A stretch of DNA of 64,000 nt from Acetobacter sacchari. GTDB taxonomy: Bacteria > Pseudomonadota > Alphaproteobacteria > Acetobacterales > Acetobacteraceae. Made by a program: the position numbers and the translations under genes. The notes under the pieces were generated by a model. That model was given only the letters and a program-made list of their open reading frames with translations, had not been told where the DNA came from and did no database searches. The first letter of the stretch is position 1; each line of letters opens with the position of its first letter. Where the stretch lies: assembly GCF_017377715.1 (NCBI RefSeq), contig NZ_JAFVMF010000004.1, positions 1-64,000 of the forward strand, read 5' to 3'. Below are positions 9,248 to 18,030 of this stretch, in pieces.

Positions 9248-10080
9248 CGTGCCGCTCCTCGCGCCAGCGGACGCCAGACGAGAAGCTTCGCTTCAAGGAA
9301 ACGAACGATCTGATCGGAAAGCAAACCGAGGACGCCGTAAACCAGCAAGCCGACCATAATGATGTCCGTTCGGAGGAAGTCTTCCGCGTCCATCATCATA
9401 TGACCGATGCCGCTTTCCGCGTTCACCTGTTCGGCGACCACCAACATCAGCCACGATACGCCGACAGCGTAGCGAATGCCGATGAGAAGATCTGGTAACG
9501 CGCCCGGCAAAATCACGTTACGGATCGTGTCCAGACGGGAGAGGCCCAGCGTGCGGGTCATTTCCAGCAACTTCGGATCGATCGACCGCACGCCCTTGTG
9601 GAGGTTCAGGTAGATCGGAAACGTGGCCCCAAGCGCGACGAGGAGCACTTTCGGCGTCTCACCGATGCCGAACCACAGAATGAACAGCGGCACGAGCGCC
9701 AGTGCGGGTAACGTGCGCATGATCTGCAGCGGCGCATCGACCAGATCCTCCCCGACGCGCGAAAGTCCGGAGAGCAGGGCCAACGTCACGCCGACGACCG
9801 CCGCAATGCCGAACCCGGCGCCCGCGCGCAGCAGGGAGACGCCGAGATTCGATGTCAGCGTCCCGTCAGCGATGAGAGAGGCGGCGGTCTGCGCAATCTG
9901 CCACGGCGACGCGACGAGGCGCGTCGACACGAAGCCGGATGCGCACGCGGCCTGCCATACCGCAACAAGAAGCAGAGGCGACAGGTACCGACGAAAGCGC
10001 CCCAACTCCCGAAGGGCGATCCGCCCACTTGCGCCTTGAGATCGTCCTCGGGACGCGAGGCTTATGAGGGTTTCCGACAT
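9244..10080 (-). CDS. ABC transporter permease, SsuC/TauC-type
   Basis: 278 residues from ATG 10080, chosen because GGAG sits 10 bases upstream; an upstream in-frame start at 10134 lacks a site. About six membrane segments are visible. The EAA cytoplasmic loop is LLEMTRTLGLSRLDTIRNV near the middle, followed by LPGALPDLLIGIR. Family members form the channel for sulfonate, taurine or nitrate import. It is the first gene of the leftward pair and is transcribed away from the binding protein at 10256. Confidence 0.9.
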   Translation of the reverse strand: MSETLISLASRGRSQGASGRIALRELGRFRRYLSPLLLVAVWQAACASGFVSTRLVASPWQIAQTAASLIADGTLTSNLGVSLLRAGAGFGIAAVVGVTLALLSGLSRVGEDLVDAPLQIMRTLPALALVPLFILWFGIGETPKVLLVALGATFPIYLNLHKGVRSIDPKLLEMTRTLGLSRLDTIRNVILPGALPDLLIGIRYAVGVSWLMLVVAEQVNAESGIGHMMMDAEDFLRTDIIMVGLLVYGVLGLLSDQIVRFLEAKLLVWRPLARGAAR

Positions 10081-10255
10081 GTTTCGCGCTCCGATTTCCA
10101 CGTTCAGGGCGCGAAGGTAGTGCATTATATACAATATCGAATGTTAAATTAATTAATCACATCCATTGATGTGTTTTATTTGCCCCCCTTCCCGTCGGTT
10201 GGCACTCTCTCCGCTGCAAGCCGCCCACAGCTGGAACAATTCAGGACCGCCCTTA
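10081..10255. promoter_or_regulatory. Divergent promoter region between two sulfonate-type transcription units
   Basis: This 175-base gap separates the leftward permease from a rightward binding protein. Its centre (about 10120-10165) is very AT-rich and includes TTAATTAATTAA and ATATACAATAT, in contrast with the GC-rich flanks. Promoters for both directions are expected here; no exact boxes are assigned. Confidence 0.5.
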
Positions 10256-11206
10256 ATGCCGCGCCCATTCTTTCATGCAGCCAATTTCTTCCTCGCCATC
10301 GCGGCCGCTCTGACAGTTACAGCGACAACGGCGCGCGCAGAGGGCGAACTGGTCGTCGCGGACCAGAGGGGGCTTCAGAAGGCGGTCCTGCAGGCGTCGA
10401 AGGCCGATCAGAATCTGCCGTACCGCGTGCGTTGGGTCGAATTCGACGCCGCAGCGCCGCTGCTGCAGGCGTTGGGCGCAGGCGCGGTGGACACGGGTGT
10501 CGCCGGCGACGGGCCTTTTCTCTTTGCGTGGGGCGCCGGGCAACCGATCAAGGCCGCTTACTGGCTCCCGCCGCGGGGTGCGGGCCATACGACCGCCGTC
10601 GTGACAGGCGAGCATTCCCCGATACGCACAGCAGCAGACCTGTCTGGCAAGACCATCGCGACGGGGCGCGGCTCCATCGGTCATTTGTTGCTGCTGCGTC
10701 TGATTCAGACCGGCGCGATTCCGGCTCCCGCCCCCCGTATCGTGTTTCTGCCTCCAGCGCAGGCGAAAGCGGCGCTGGACAGCGGCGCAGTCGACGCGTG
10801 GTCGACGTGGGAGCCGTATGTTTCCCTCAACCTTGTGCAGAATCATGGACATGTGGTCGCCGACGGGCAGACTGTGCTGCCCAACAACGGTTTCCTTGTC
10901 GCGACTGACTCCGCCCTGAAGAACAAGCGGGCCTTGCTGGCGGATTTCTATCGGCGCGTCAGCGACGCTTCGCGGTGGGCGGAGAACCACCAGAGCGAAT
11001 ACGCGGCCATCCTGTCCCGCCAGACGGGAATGCCGCAGGACGTTTCCGTGGCTGTGGCGAAGGAACTGATCTCCACCCCCGGCCCCGTCAACCCTTCCGT
11101 CGTTCAGGCCGAACAGGCGACGCTGGACGCCTATCGCGCCGCCAATCTTGTCGACCATGGCGGTTCGGTCGCCGCCGCATTCATCACCGGATTCGCAGCG
11201 CCGTGA
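10256..11206 (+). CDS. Periplasmic substrate-binding protein, SsuA-type
   Basis: 316 residues from ATG 10256, 8 bases after AGGACCG; the upstream start at 10166 would disrupt the signal peptide. A Sec-type signal runs FFLAIAAALTVTATTARA. The mature part has VVADQRGLQKAVLQASK, LGAGAVDTGVAGDGPFLFAW, ADLSGKTIATGRGSIGHLLLLRL and VDAWSTWEPY, all SsuA-like. Its stop overlaps the GTG start of the flavoprotein (GTGA), so transport and redox genes are one operon. It may deliver substrate to the permease encoded divergently. Confidence 0.87.
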   Translation: MPRPFFHAANFFLAIAAALTVTATTARAEGELVVADQRGLQKAVLQASKADQNLPYRVRWVEFDAAAPLLQALGAGAVDTGVAGDGPFLFAWGAGQPIKAAYWLPPRGAGHTTAVVTGEHSPIRTAADLSGKTIATGRGSIGHLLLLRLIQTGAIPAPAPRIVFLPPAQAKAALDSGAVDAWSTWEPYVSLNLVQNHGHVVADGQTVLPNNGFLVATDSALKNKRALLADFYRRVSDASRWAENHQSEYAAILSRQTGMPQDVSVAVAKELISTPGPVNPSVVQAEQATLDAYRAANLVDHGGSVAAAFITGFAAP

Positions 11207-12849
11207 CCGACCGGGTCCGAACATATGACACGGACGTCCTGATCATCGGCGGCGGCCTGGCCGGATGCTGGACCGCGATCTCGGCGAGGCGGGCCGGAGT
11301 CCGGGCCATCGTCGCAGAAAAAGGGTATTGCGGCACATCCGGCGTGGCCGCCTCCGCCGGTCCCGGACACTGGTTCGTTCCTCCCGAAGCGCGGTTGCGG
11401 GAAGAGGCGATCGCTCGTCGGATGGCGGGCGCCCAGGGGTTGGGCGACGCGCGATGGATGGAGCGCATCATAGACCGAACGTATCGGACTCTCCCCGATA
11501 TCGGCACGCATTATCACTACACGCCAGACGATTCCGGCGCCGTTCGGCGGCATGCCTTGCGCGGGCCGGAATATCTCCGCGCCCTCCGCGAGAAAGCGCT
11601 TGCTGCAGGCGCCGTCCTGCTCGACCACAGCCCTGCCTTGCAGCTTCTTGGACACCGTGACGGCCGCGTCTCCGGCGCGCAGGGCGTCTCCCGGCAGGGC
11701 GACGGCGACGAGTGGCTGGTGCGCGCCGGCGCGGTGGTTCTCGCAACAGGCGGCTGCGCGTTCCGCTCGCACCTTCTGGGCGGTTCGAACAATACCGGCG
11801 ACGGCCTGCTGATGGCGGTCGAAGCCGGAGCGGCGTTGTCCGGGATGGAATTCTCTTCCTTCTTTACTGTCGCCCCTGCAAACACGCCGTTGTCCCGCGC
11901 GATGATTTTCAGTTTCGCACGATATTACGACACGCAGGGGCGTGAGATCGCCAAACCCGCAGCGCCAAACGATCACAGCGCTATCGCCGTTGCGCTGCAA
12001 GGCGGGCCGGTCCTGTGCGACCTGTCAGCGACGCCGGAGATCGTCCGTCGTCAGCTGCCGCAGATCTCTCCGAACGTGACGCTCACATTTCGCAGGCTCG
12101 GTATAGATCCTTTCACGCAACGCTTTCCAATCTCGTTGCTGGGCGAGGGAACGATACGTGGCGTAGGCGGCGTGCGCGTCACAGGCGAAGACGCCGGAAC
12201 TGACGTGCCCGGCTTGTACGTGGCGGGCGACGTCGCGTCGCGAGAGCCCGTAACAGGACCGGTCACCGGCGGAGGCGCCGTCAACGCCGCATGGGCTTTG
12301 GCGTCAGGTTGCATCGCAGCCGAAGCCGCTGCTCGCAGCGCGCTGGAAAACCCTTTGGACCAGCGATCGATTTTAGAACCTCTGGGTGACGCCGGGTTGT
12401 CGACGCGACGTGACCGCACGAATTCGTCGACGACGCGATCCGCGTTTGCGAACACGCTGTCGAAAGGCCCGACGCGCCCGGACGCCAGCGCTTCGAGCGA
12501 AGTCGAGATCGTGCTGCGTGAGGAAATGCTGTCCCCGACGCGCCAGTACTTCAGAAACGCCGATACGCTCGCCGCAGCCTCCGCGCGCCTCTCCGCCGCA
12601 TGGGGTGCATTACGCGACGCGACGCCTCCTTCAGCCGGGCCGCGCGAACGCCAGCGGTTTCGAGAGCTTGCCGCCATGACCGCAACCGCGCGCTGGTGCA
12701 CCGCAAGCGCCGCGGCGCGCACGGAAAGTCTCGGCATGCACCGCCGCACCGACAGCAGCACTAACGGAAGCGACGTTCCGGCTTATGTAATTTCGGGCGG
12801 CGCAGACACCGTCTGGACGCGTCGCCAGGCTGCCGGAACCGTCTCATGA
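11203..12849 (+). CDS. FAD-dependent oxidoreductase, fumarate-reductase/AprA-like
   Basis: 548 residues from GTG 11203; a longer frame exists to 10975 but only by running through the upstream gene. The FAD dinucleotide fold LIIGGGLAGCWTA is near residue 13. Later come ATGGCAFRSHLLGGSNNTGDG (flavin-covering loop) and LYVAGDVASREPVTGP with GGAVNAAWA near residues 340-370; the C-terminus has ESLGMHRRTD. This is the FrdA/SdhA/AprA fold. With the 8-Cys ferredoxin directly downstream (ATGA overlap) the pair resembles AprAB-like modules that accompany organosulfur importers. The substrate is unknown; a simple succinate dehydrogenase is unlikely because no membrane anchor is present. Confidence 0.82.
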   Translation: MTDRVRTYDTDVLIIGGGLAGCWTAISARRAGVRAIVAEKGYCGTSGVAASAGPGHWFVPPEARLREEAIARRMAGAQGLGDARWMERIIDRTYRTLPDIGTHYHYTPDDSGAVRRHALRGPEYLRALREKALAAGAVLLDHSPALQLLGHRDGRVSGAQGVSRQGDGDEWLVRAGAVVLATGGCAFRSHLLGGSNNTGDGLLMAVEAGAALSGMEFSSFFTVAPANTPLSRAMIFSFARYYDTQGREIAKPAAPNDHSAIAVALQGGPVLCDLSATPEIVRRQLPQISPNVTLTFRRLGIDPFTQRFPISLLGEGTIRGVGGVRVTGEDAGTDVPGLYVAGDVASREPVTGPVTGGGAVNAAWALASGCIAAEAAARSALENPLDQRSILEPLGDAGLSTRRDRTNSSTTRSAFANTLSKGPTRPDASASSEVEIVLREEMLSPTRQYFRNADTLAAASARLSAAWGALRDATPPSAGPRERQRFRELAAMTATARWCTASAAARTESLGMHRRTDSSTNGSDVPAYVISGGADTVWTRRQAAGTVS

Positions 12850-13187
12850 TTACTTCTCTCGACACCGAGCGTTGCACCGCCTGCAATCAGTGCGTCGCAA
12901 CATGCCCACGTGACGTCTTCGAAAAGACCGAACACATCCCGACGATCGCCCGTCCGCAGGACTGCCAGACGTGCTTTCTCTGTGAACTCTATTGCACGGC
13001 GGACGCACTTTTTGTTCATCCTGAAGCTGAACCCGCGATGGCGGCGCGCCTCACGCCGTCAGACATCACGCCTCTGCTCGGCGAATACCGGCGGGAGTCG
13101 GGATGGGACGAATGGAGCGAGAACCCGCGCTACGCCAACCAGCACTGGCGTATGGAGGACGTGTTCCGGCTCGCCCGCGATGGATGA
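12846..13187 (+). CDS. 2x[4Fe-4S] ferredoxin, AprB-like partner
   Basis: 113 residues. Two cubane motifs are plain: C10, C13, C16 and C20, then C40, C43, C46 and C50. The tail WDEWSENPRYANQHWRMEDV is rich in aromatic and acidic residues and may dock on the flavoprotein. Its ATG overlaps the flavoprotein stop (ATGA). Adenylylsulfate reductase beta has the same two-cluster plan followed by a C-terminal tail, so an electron-transfer subunit is the natural reading. It is cytoplasmic: there is no signal peptide. Confidence 0.85.
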   Translation: MITSLDTERCTACNQCVATCPRDVFEKTEHIPTIARPQDCQTCFLCELYCTADALFVHPEAEPAMAARLTPSDITPLLGEYRRESGWDEWSENPRYANQHWRMEDVFRLARDG

Positions 13188-13281
13188 CCTCTTACCGATC
13201 AGCCGCGCCGCCCTGCAACATGAAGCGCCCGTCGTCGACGTATTCTGTTATCGTCCCGTCTGCCCTGCTTATCAGCAATAA
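13180..13281 (+). CDS. Tiny ORF overlapping the ferredoxin end (33 residues), doubtful
   Basis: An ATG at 13180 overlaps the ferredoxin stop and opens 33 codons ending CYRPVCPAYQQ. It shows the same overlap style as the genes upstream. There is no recognised family and no ribosome-binding site separate from the ferredoxin gene. It may be a coupled small protein, a leader, or chance. Confidence 0.25.
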   Translation: MDDLLPISRAALQHEAPVVDVFCYRPVCPAYQQ

Positions 13282-13334
13282 CTGCTCCGGCCTTTCATCA
13301 TGACCTTTTGGAACGTCACAACCACCGTCCTTCA

Positions 13335-13353
13335 CGCCCGCGACACGCGGGCG
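13335..13353 (+). promoter_or_regulatory. Perfect GC hairpin upstream of the acyl-CoA-dehydrogenase-fold gene
   Basis: CGCCCGCG-ACA-CGCGGGCG is an 8-bp stem with a 3-base loop, lying 24 bases before the ATG at 13377 and just before its GAGGAGA. It has no T-run. It could set differential expression inside the operon, pause transcription, or block upstream decay. Confidence 0.5.
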
Positions 13354-13376
13354 GCGCGACACGAGGAGATCACTCG

Positions 13377-14537
13377 ATGAATGTGCTCACGCCCCGACCA
13401 CATCGCCCGTCGGACGCGATCGAAGCTGCGTTGGACAGGCTGGTTCCGATCTTCGCTGAACGTGCTCCAGCATACGACCGTAGTGGAACGATTGCGCTCG
13501 ACAATCTTCTCGACCTGAAGGAAGCCGGACTGCTCGCTCTCGCGCTGCCGCACGATAAGGGCGGCGCTGGCATAGGCGTGGCCGAAATCTCGAGGATTGT
13601 GGGACGCGTAGCGACCGGCGATCCGACGACGGCGCTGATCCTTGCGATGCAATATCTTCAGACGGGCGCCATCGCGCGGGCCTCGGGCTGGTCGGAGGAG
13701 GTTCGTGACGAGCTGTTCGCCAGCGTCGTGCGCGACGGCGCTCTGGTGAACGCACTGCGTGTCGAGCCGGAACTTGGCACCCCCGCACGGGGCGGGTTGC
13801 CCGCCACAACGGTCCGCCGTGAAGGCGGGCGTTTCCTGATCAGCGGTCGCAAAATCTTTTCCACCGGATCGACCGCCCTTCGCTGGGGCGTCGTCTGGTC
13901 CCGCACCGACGAGGAAACGCCGCGCGTGGGGCAGGTTCTTGTGCCGCTGGACCTGCCGGGCGTGCGGATCGAAGAAAGCTGGCGTCATATGGGCATGCGC
14001 GCGACCGCCAGCCACACGATTGTTTTCGAGGACGTGGAAATCCCGGAACGTTACCTCGTGTCGCTGAAGGCGCCGGGCGCGTCCGTCGACGAAGCCGTCG
14101 CGTTGGCGAGTTGGCACGCCATCGTCATCGGCGCGCTCTACGACGGCGTGGCGCGCACGGCCCGCGACTGGCTGATCGGCTATTTGAAAGAGCGTACCCC
14201 GGCCAATCTAGGCGCGCCTTTGGCGACCCTGCCGCGCTTTCATGCCCTGCTGGGCGAGATTGACGCATTACTTCTCACCAATCGCGCATTGATCGAACAC
14301 GGGCTGGCGCGCGAAGCCGCTGGAGAACGAGGCGACGCCGACGCTGGCCTGATCAAATACACGGTGACGGAGAACGCCATCGCCGCCGTCGGCAAGGCCG
14401 TCGCGGCGATCGGAAATCCGGCGCTCAGTCAGGACAATCCACTCGAGCGCCACTATCGGGACGTGCTGTGCGGACGCATTCACACCCCGCAGGGGGATTC
14501 AGCGCTCGGCGGGGCGGGGCGGCTCGCTCTCACCTGA
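13377..14537 (+). CDS. Acyl-CoA-dehydrogenase-fold flavin enzyme (DszC/SfnB-like)
   Basis: 386 residues from ATG 13377 with GAGGAGA 9 bases upstream. The fold runs from LDNLLDLKEAGLLALALP through GDPTTALILAMQYLQTG and ISGRKIFSTGS to the C-terminal PLERHYRDVLCGRIHTPQGD and GGAGRLAL. That C-terminal block is the pattern of the two-component FMN monooxygenase branch (DszC, SfnB, SfnC), not of true fatty-acyl dehydrogenases. The flavin reductase at 18728 could supply reduced FMN. It follows the AprAB-like pair on the same strand, which supports a role in releasing sulfur from an organic donor; that role is inference. Confidence 0.8.
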   Translation: MNVLTPRPHRPSDAIEAALDRLVPIFAERAPAYDRSGTIALDNLLDLKEAGLLALALPHDKGGAGIGVAEISRIVGRVATGDPTTALILAMQYLQTGAIARASGWSEEVRDELFASVVRDGALVNALRVEPELGTPARGGLPATTVRREGGRFLISGRKIFSTGSTALRWGVVWSRTDEETPRVGQVLVPLDLPGVRIEESWRHMGMRATASHTIVFEDVEIPERYLVSLKAPGASVDEAVALASWHAIVIGALYDGVARTARDWLIGYLKERTPANLGAPLATLPRFHALLGEIDALLLTNRALIEHGLAREAAGERGDADAGLIKYTVTENAIAAVGKAVAAIGNPALSQDNPLERHYRDVLCGRIHTPQGDSALGGAGRLALT

Positions 14538-14778
14538 TACACAGTGGGCAATCTTCGCCGCGCTGGGCGCAGGTATAAATCAAGACATGCGTCGGACGGT
14601 TTTCAACACGGAGCCGGGCCTACTCTTCGAACTGGTCTAAGACTGACACTTCGCGCGCCCGGTAACGTCCTGAAACCCGGCGAGAATTATCCTCGACGTC
14701 AGTGCCGAAGCTTGAGTCTGACGGGTATCGATCCATCGTGCACAATGAGGCCAGCTTTTGTTAAACACGGCGACTGCG

Positions 14779-15159
14779 CTATATTTTTTTGTCAGATCTC
14801 GATAATTTCTCCTTTTTGTAGTGATCGAGTTTTGTCTTTATAAAAGCCTCGACCTCATGAAGAACTTTCAACTTACCCCTGATTACGTCGAGCCGCTCCT
14901 CAAGAAAGACGACCGTTTGTTCAGGCGTAAGGTTCGCAGCGCCATGCGCTTTCAGCAGCGGCCCAATCTCCTTGAGCGAAAAACCAAGGCGTTGCGCCTG
15001 ACGCACTTTTTCGATCGTGGTCAGCACGGCAGGGTCATATTCGCGATAGACGCGACTTCCGGCTCGCCGCTCGGTCGAGGCGATCAGGCCCATCTCTTCG
15101 TAATGACGGACGCCATCCTTCGACAGGCCAGCGATCCTCGCCACTTCACTGATCAGCAT
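14779..15159 (-). CDS. MerR-family transcriptional regulator
   Basis: 126 residues from ATG 15159 (the frame runs further upstream but the MerR domain begins MLISEVARIAGLSKDGVRHYEEMGLI-like right at this ATG). The winged HTH spans about 1-70 (YREYDPAVLTTIEKVRQAQRLGFSL follows), then a dimerisation helix with FLEERLDVIRGKLKVL. There is no cysteine in the effector region, so metal or Cys redox sensing by a typical MerR/SoxR site is unlikely. It faces the SDR gene across a classic 19-bp-spacer promoter at 15170-15200, so it probably controls SDR plus VOC and itself. Confidence 0.9.
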   Translation of the reverse strand: MLISEVARIAGLSKDGVRHYEEMGLIASTERRAGSRVYREYDPAVLTTIEKVRQAQRLGFSLKEIGPLLKAHGAANLTPEQTVVFLEERLDVIRGKLKVLHEVEAFIKTKLDHYKKEKLSRSDKKI

Positions 15160-15169
15160 TGCGCGCCTC

Positions 15170-15200
15170 TTGACTGTGGGGTTTCCCCACAGATTATCTG
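15170..15200 (+). promoter_or_regulatory. MerR-type promoter with operator dyad in a 19-bp spacer
   Basis: TTGACT (15170-15175) and TATCTG (15195-15200) are 19 bases apart, the over-long spacing MerR proteins correct by DNA distortion. The spacer holds the perfect inverted repeat CTGTGGGG-TTT-CCCCACAG (15174-15192). It points toward the SDR gene at 15240, and the MerR start is 11 bases away on the other side. Confidence 0.85.
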
Positions 15201-15239
15201 AATGGCCATGTGAATAAAGCCGCATGGAGCGATACTGAC

Positions 15240-16058
15240 ATGGCCAATGTTTCCAAACCCGTCGCCCTCGTATCGGGCGCATCGTCCGGCATCGGCAAGG
15301 ACATAGCCCTGCGCCTCATCCGGGAAGGCTACGTCGTCTACGGCGGCGCACGCCGCGTCGGAAATATGGCGGATATCGAAGCCGCCGGCGGTCACGCCAT
15401 TGCTCTGGACGTCACCGACGACGCTTCAATGACGCAGGCGGTCGACCGGATCATGCGCGAACAACGTCGCCTCGACGTGCTGGTCAACGGGACCGGTTAC
15501 GGCCAATACGGAGCGCTGGAAGACGTGCCCATGGCGGAAGCCCGCCGTCAGATGGAGACGAACCTGATCGGAGCCGCCCGGCTTGTTCAGCTTTGTCTTC
15601 CTCATATGCGCGCCGCTGGCGACGGCGCGATCCTCAATATTTCCTCGATCGGTGGAAAGTTCGCGCTGCCGCTCGGCGGCTGGTATCACGCATCCAAGTT
15701 CGCCCTTGAGGGATATTCAGACGCGCTGCGGAACGAAGTGCGCCAGTTCGGGATCGAGGTGATCGTGATCGAGCCGGGCGGAATTGCCTCCGAATGGGAG
15801 AGCATCGCAGCGGATGAAGCCGCACGCCTTTCGGGCGGCGGCGCCTACGCTGCGATGGTCGAGAAATTCCGCAACATGCGGGGCAAGCGTCAGGCCCCGC
15901 CGCCCGCAGTAGTGTCCAATCTGGTTGTCCGAGCGTTAAACGCACGACGCCCGGCCACCCGGTATAGTGGCGGGCTTATGGCGCGACCGTTGTTGTTCCT
16001 GCGGCGTCACCTGTCCGACCGGATGTTCGACCGCCTTATCATGTCAGCTTTTCGCTGA
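15240..16058 (+). CDS. Short-chain dehydrogenase/reductase
   Basis: 272 residues from ATG 15240; an in-frame ATG at 15210 lies before it with no ribosome site. Cofactor motif GASSGIGKD near residue 11, NGTGYG in the NNAG position, and the active site Ser...YHASK (residue about 145) are all in place, with the long C-terminal tail seen in classical SDRs that act on lipids or quinones. R-rich GARRVG after the second strand suggests NADP. It is the first gene under the MerR-type promoter, with VOC next. Substrate unknown; stress-aldehyde or quinone detoxification would fit the regulator. Confidence 0.88.
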   Translation: MANVSKPVALVSGASSGIGKDIALRLIREGYVVYGGARRVGNMADIEAAGGHAIALDVTDDASMTQAVDRIMREQRRLDVLVNGTGYGQYGALEDVPMAEARRQMETNLIGAARLVQLCLPHMRAAGDGAILNISSIGGKFALPLGGWYHASKFALEGYSDALRNEVRQFGIEVIVIEPGGIASEWESIAADEAARLSGGGAYAAMVEKFRNMRGKRQAPPPAVVSNLVVRALNARRPATRYSGGLMARPLLFLRRHLSDRMFDRLIMSAFR

Positions 16059-16101
16059 CTCGCCCCCGCGGCGGCGCATACAAAACCGAACAAGGATATG
16101 A

Positions 16102-16497
<396 letters not shown>

Positions 16498-17048
16498 CCC
16501 GGCGATGACGGTGCAGGCAGGTCGTCCGAGCAATTTCGACATACCAACTCTCCTCCCGTCGCCAAATCGCAACCGGAATCGTAAAATTCAAGACGATCAC
16601 TTGAGACGCCGCTCTATAAATCAAGCCACATTCAACGAAGAGACGTCATTGACCCAGCAGGTTTTGATGTCCAGCTGTCCCTGCTGAGAGACCCATTCCG
16701 GCTTTTCAAATCGCTCGGACCTGCCTGACGCAGGCATGCTCGAACTTCAGTAATGGCCTCTTCCCAGCTCCCAACCGGCGCTGAGGTCCAAGCCAGAGGC
16801 GCGCGACCGTCGCGCAGCACACATTCAACGAGGCTCGAACGTCGCGCCGTATTTGCCCTCCTGCCGTTCGGAACAAATTTCTTTGTTTAGCAATACGTTA
16901 ATGCAAGAAATTCATTTTCACTAACAAAAATAGTTAATTATATAAACACTTGTTAAATGTATTAATTTGGTCCATATATATTTATATAACTTATATTTTT
17001 AGTGAATTATCCGACGCGCGACAACCCGCGTCATCAGGAGACGTCCCC
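16498..17048. other. Gap with a 12-bp direct repeat and a very AT-rich end
   Basis: No convincing gene. CACATTCAACGA occurs twice in the same orientation (16627-16638 and 16820-16831). The minus strand between them carries a 62-codon frame whose product I do not recognise. From about 16870 to 17005 the sequence is extremely AT-rich and likely holds the LysR promoter. Confidence 0.45.
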
Positions 17049-17942
17049 GTGTCGCAATCGTCCCAGTCCACGCTCCCTCAACGGATGGCGCGCAATGTTC
17101 CTACGGAACTGTTGCGATCGTTCGTCGCGATCGTCGAGGCTGGCTCGATGGCGCAGGCGACGGAGACAATTTTCCTCACGCAATCCGCCCTGAGCCTGCA
17201 GATGAAGCGGCTTGAGGATGTGCTGCAACAGAAACTGTTCCGGCGGGACGGGCGTCGCCTGACCCTCACGGCGCCAGGCGAAGAACTCATCTCATACGCG
17301 CGCCAGCTTCTGGCGCTCAACGACCGGATCATGCACACGCTCGGACAGAGCGTGGATGAAGACCCGATCACCGTGGGGATGGTGCAGGATTTCGCCGACA
17401 CGGTTCTTCCCGATGTGCTCAACCGTTTCCGCCTCGAACACCCCCGCGCACGCCTTATCGTCCGCGTTGGCGGGTCGGCGGAGCTTCTGGAGATGTTCGA
17501 CCGCTCCCGCCTCGACGTCGTGCTGTGCCTCGGTCAGCACGGAGATCGACCGGGCGCGAGCTGGCGCGTCGTTGGCCACGATCAGATGGTCTGGCTGGGC
17601 GATACCGCGTTGACCGAACTCGACGAACTTCCGCTTGCCCTGCTCGAACCGCCGTGCCGTTTTCGTGACGCTGCGCTACGGACTTTGACGGAAGCGCGAC
17701 GTGATTACCGGATCGTGCTGGAGACGCCCAACCTCCCGGCGATGCGCGCAGGGGTGCGCGGACGCCTTGGCCTGAGTTGCCGCACGCGTCGTTTCGCCGC
17801 CGCCGAAAGGCTGCCGATCATGGCTCCGGATGCTTTGCCGCCATTACCGGAAATCGAAACGGTGCTGGTCGAACGGGAAGGTCTATCGGAAGCCGCGCGC
17901 GATCTCGGCGACCTTCTCGCCCGCACAATCGGCAATCGTTGA
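17049..17942 (+). CDS. LysR-family transcriptional regulator
   Basis: 297 residues from GTG 17049, 8 bases after CAGGAGA; the ATG at 16950 lies in AT-rich DNA with no site. The winged HTH is at about 18-75 (LLRSFVAIVEAGSMAQATET...LTQSALSLQMKRLE). The C-terminal co-inducer domain has DLLARTIG-type closing helices. Placed before the redoxin, flavin-reductase and second importer genes, it is the natural regulator of that unit; CysB/Cbl-like control by sulfur status is inference. Confidence 0.87.
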   Translation: MSQSSQSTLPQRMARNVPTELLRSFVAIVEAGSMAQATETIFLTQSALSLQMKRLEDVLQQKLFRRDGRRLTLTAPGEELISYARQLLALNDRIMHTLGQSVDEDPITVGMVQDFADTVLPDVLNRFRLEHPRARLIVRVGGSAELLEMFDRSRLDVVLCLGQHGDRPGASWRVVGHDQMVWLGDTALTELDELPLALLEPPCRFRDAALRTLTEARRDYRIVLETPNLPAMRAGVRGRLGLSCRTRRFAAAERLPIMAPDALPPLPEIETVLVEREGLSEAARDLGDLLARTIGNR

Positions 17943-18030
17943 GCTGGGCCCAAGAGCGTGATGACAAAAACTTCGTGGTCCGTGCGCTCTTCGGTCCTTC
18001 ATAAGAAATGGCGCGAAAACACCGATCAGG

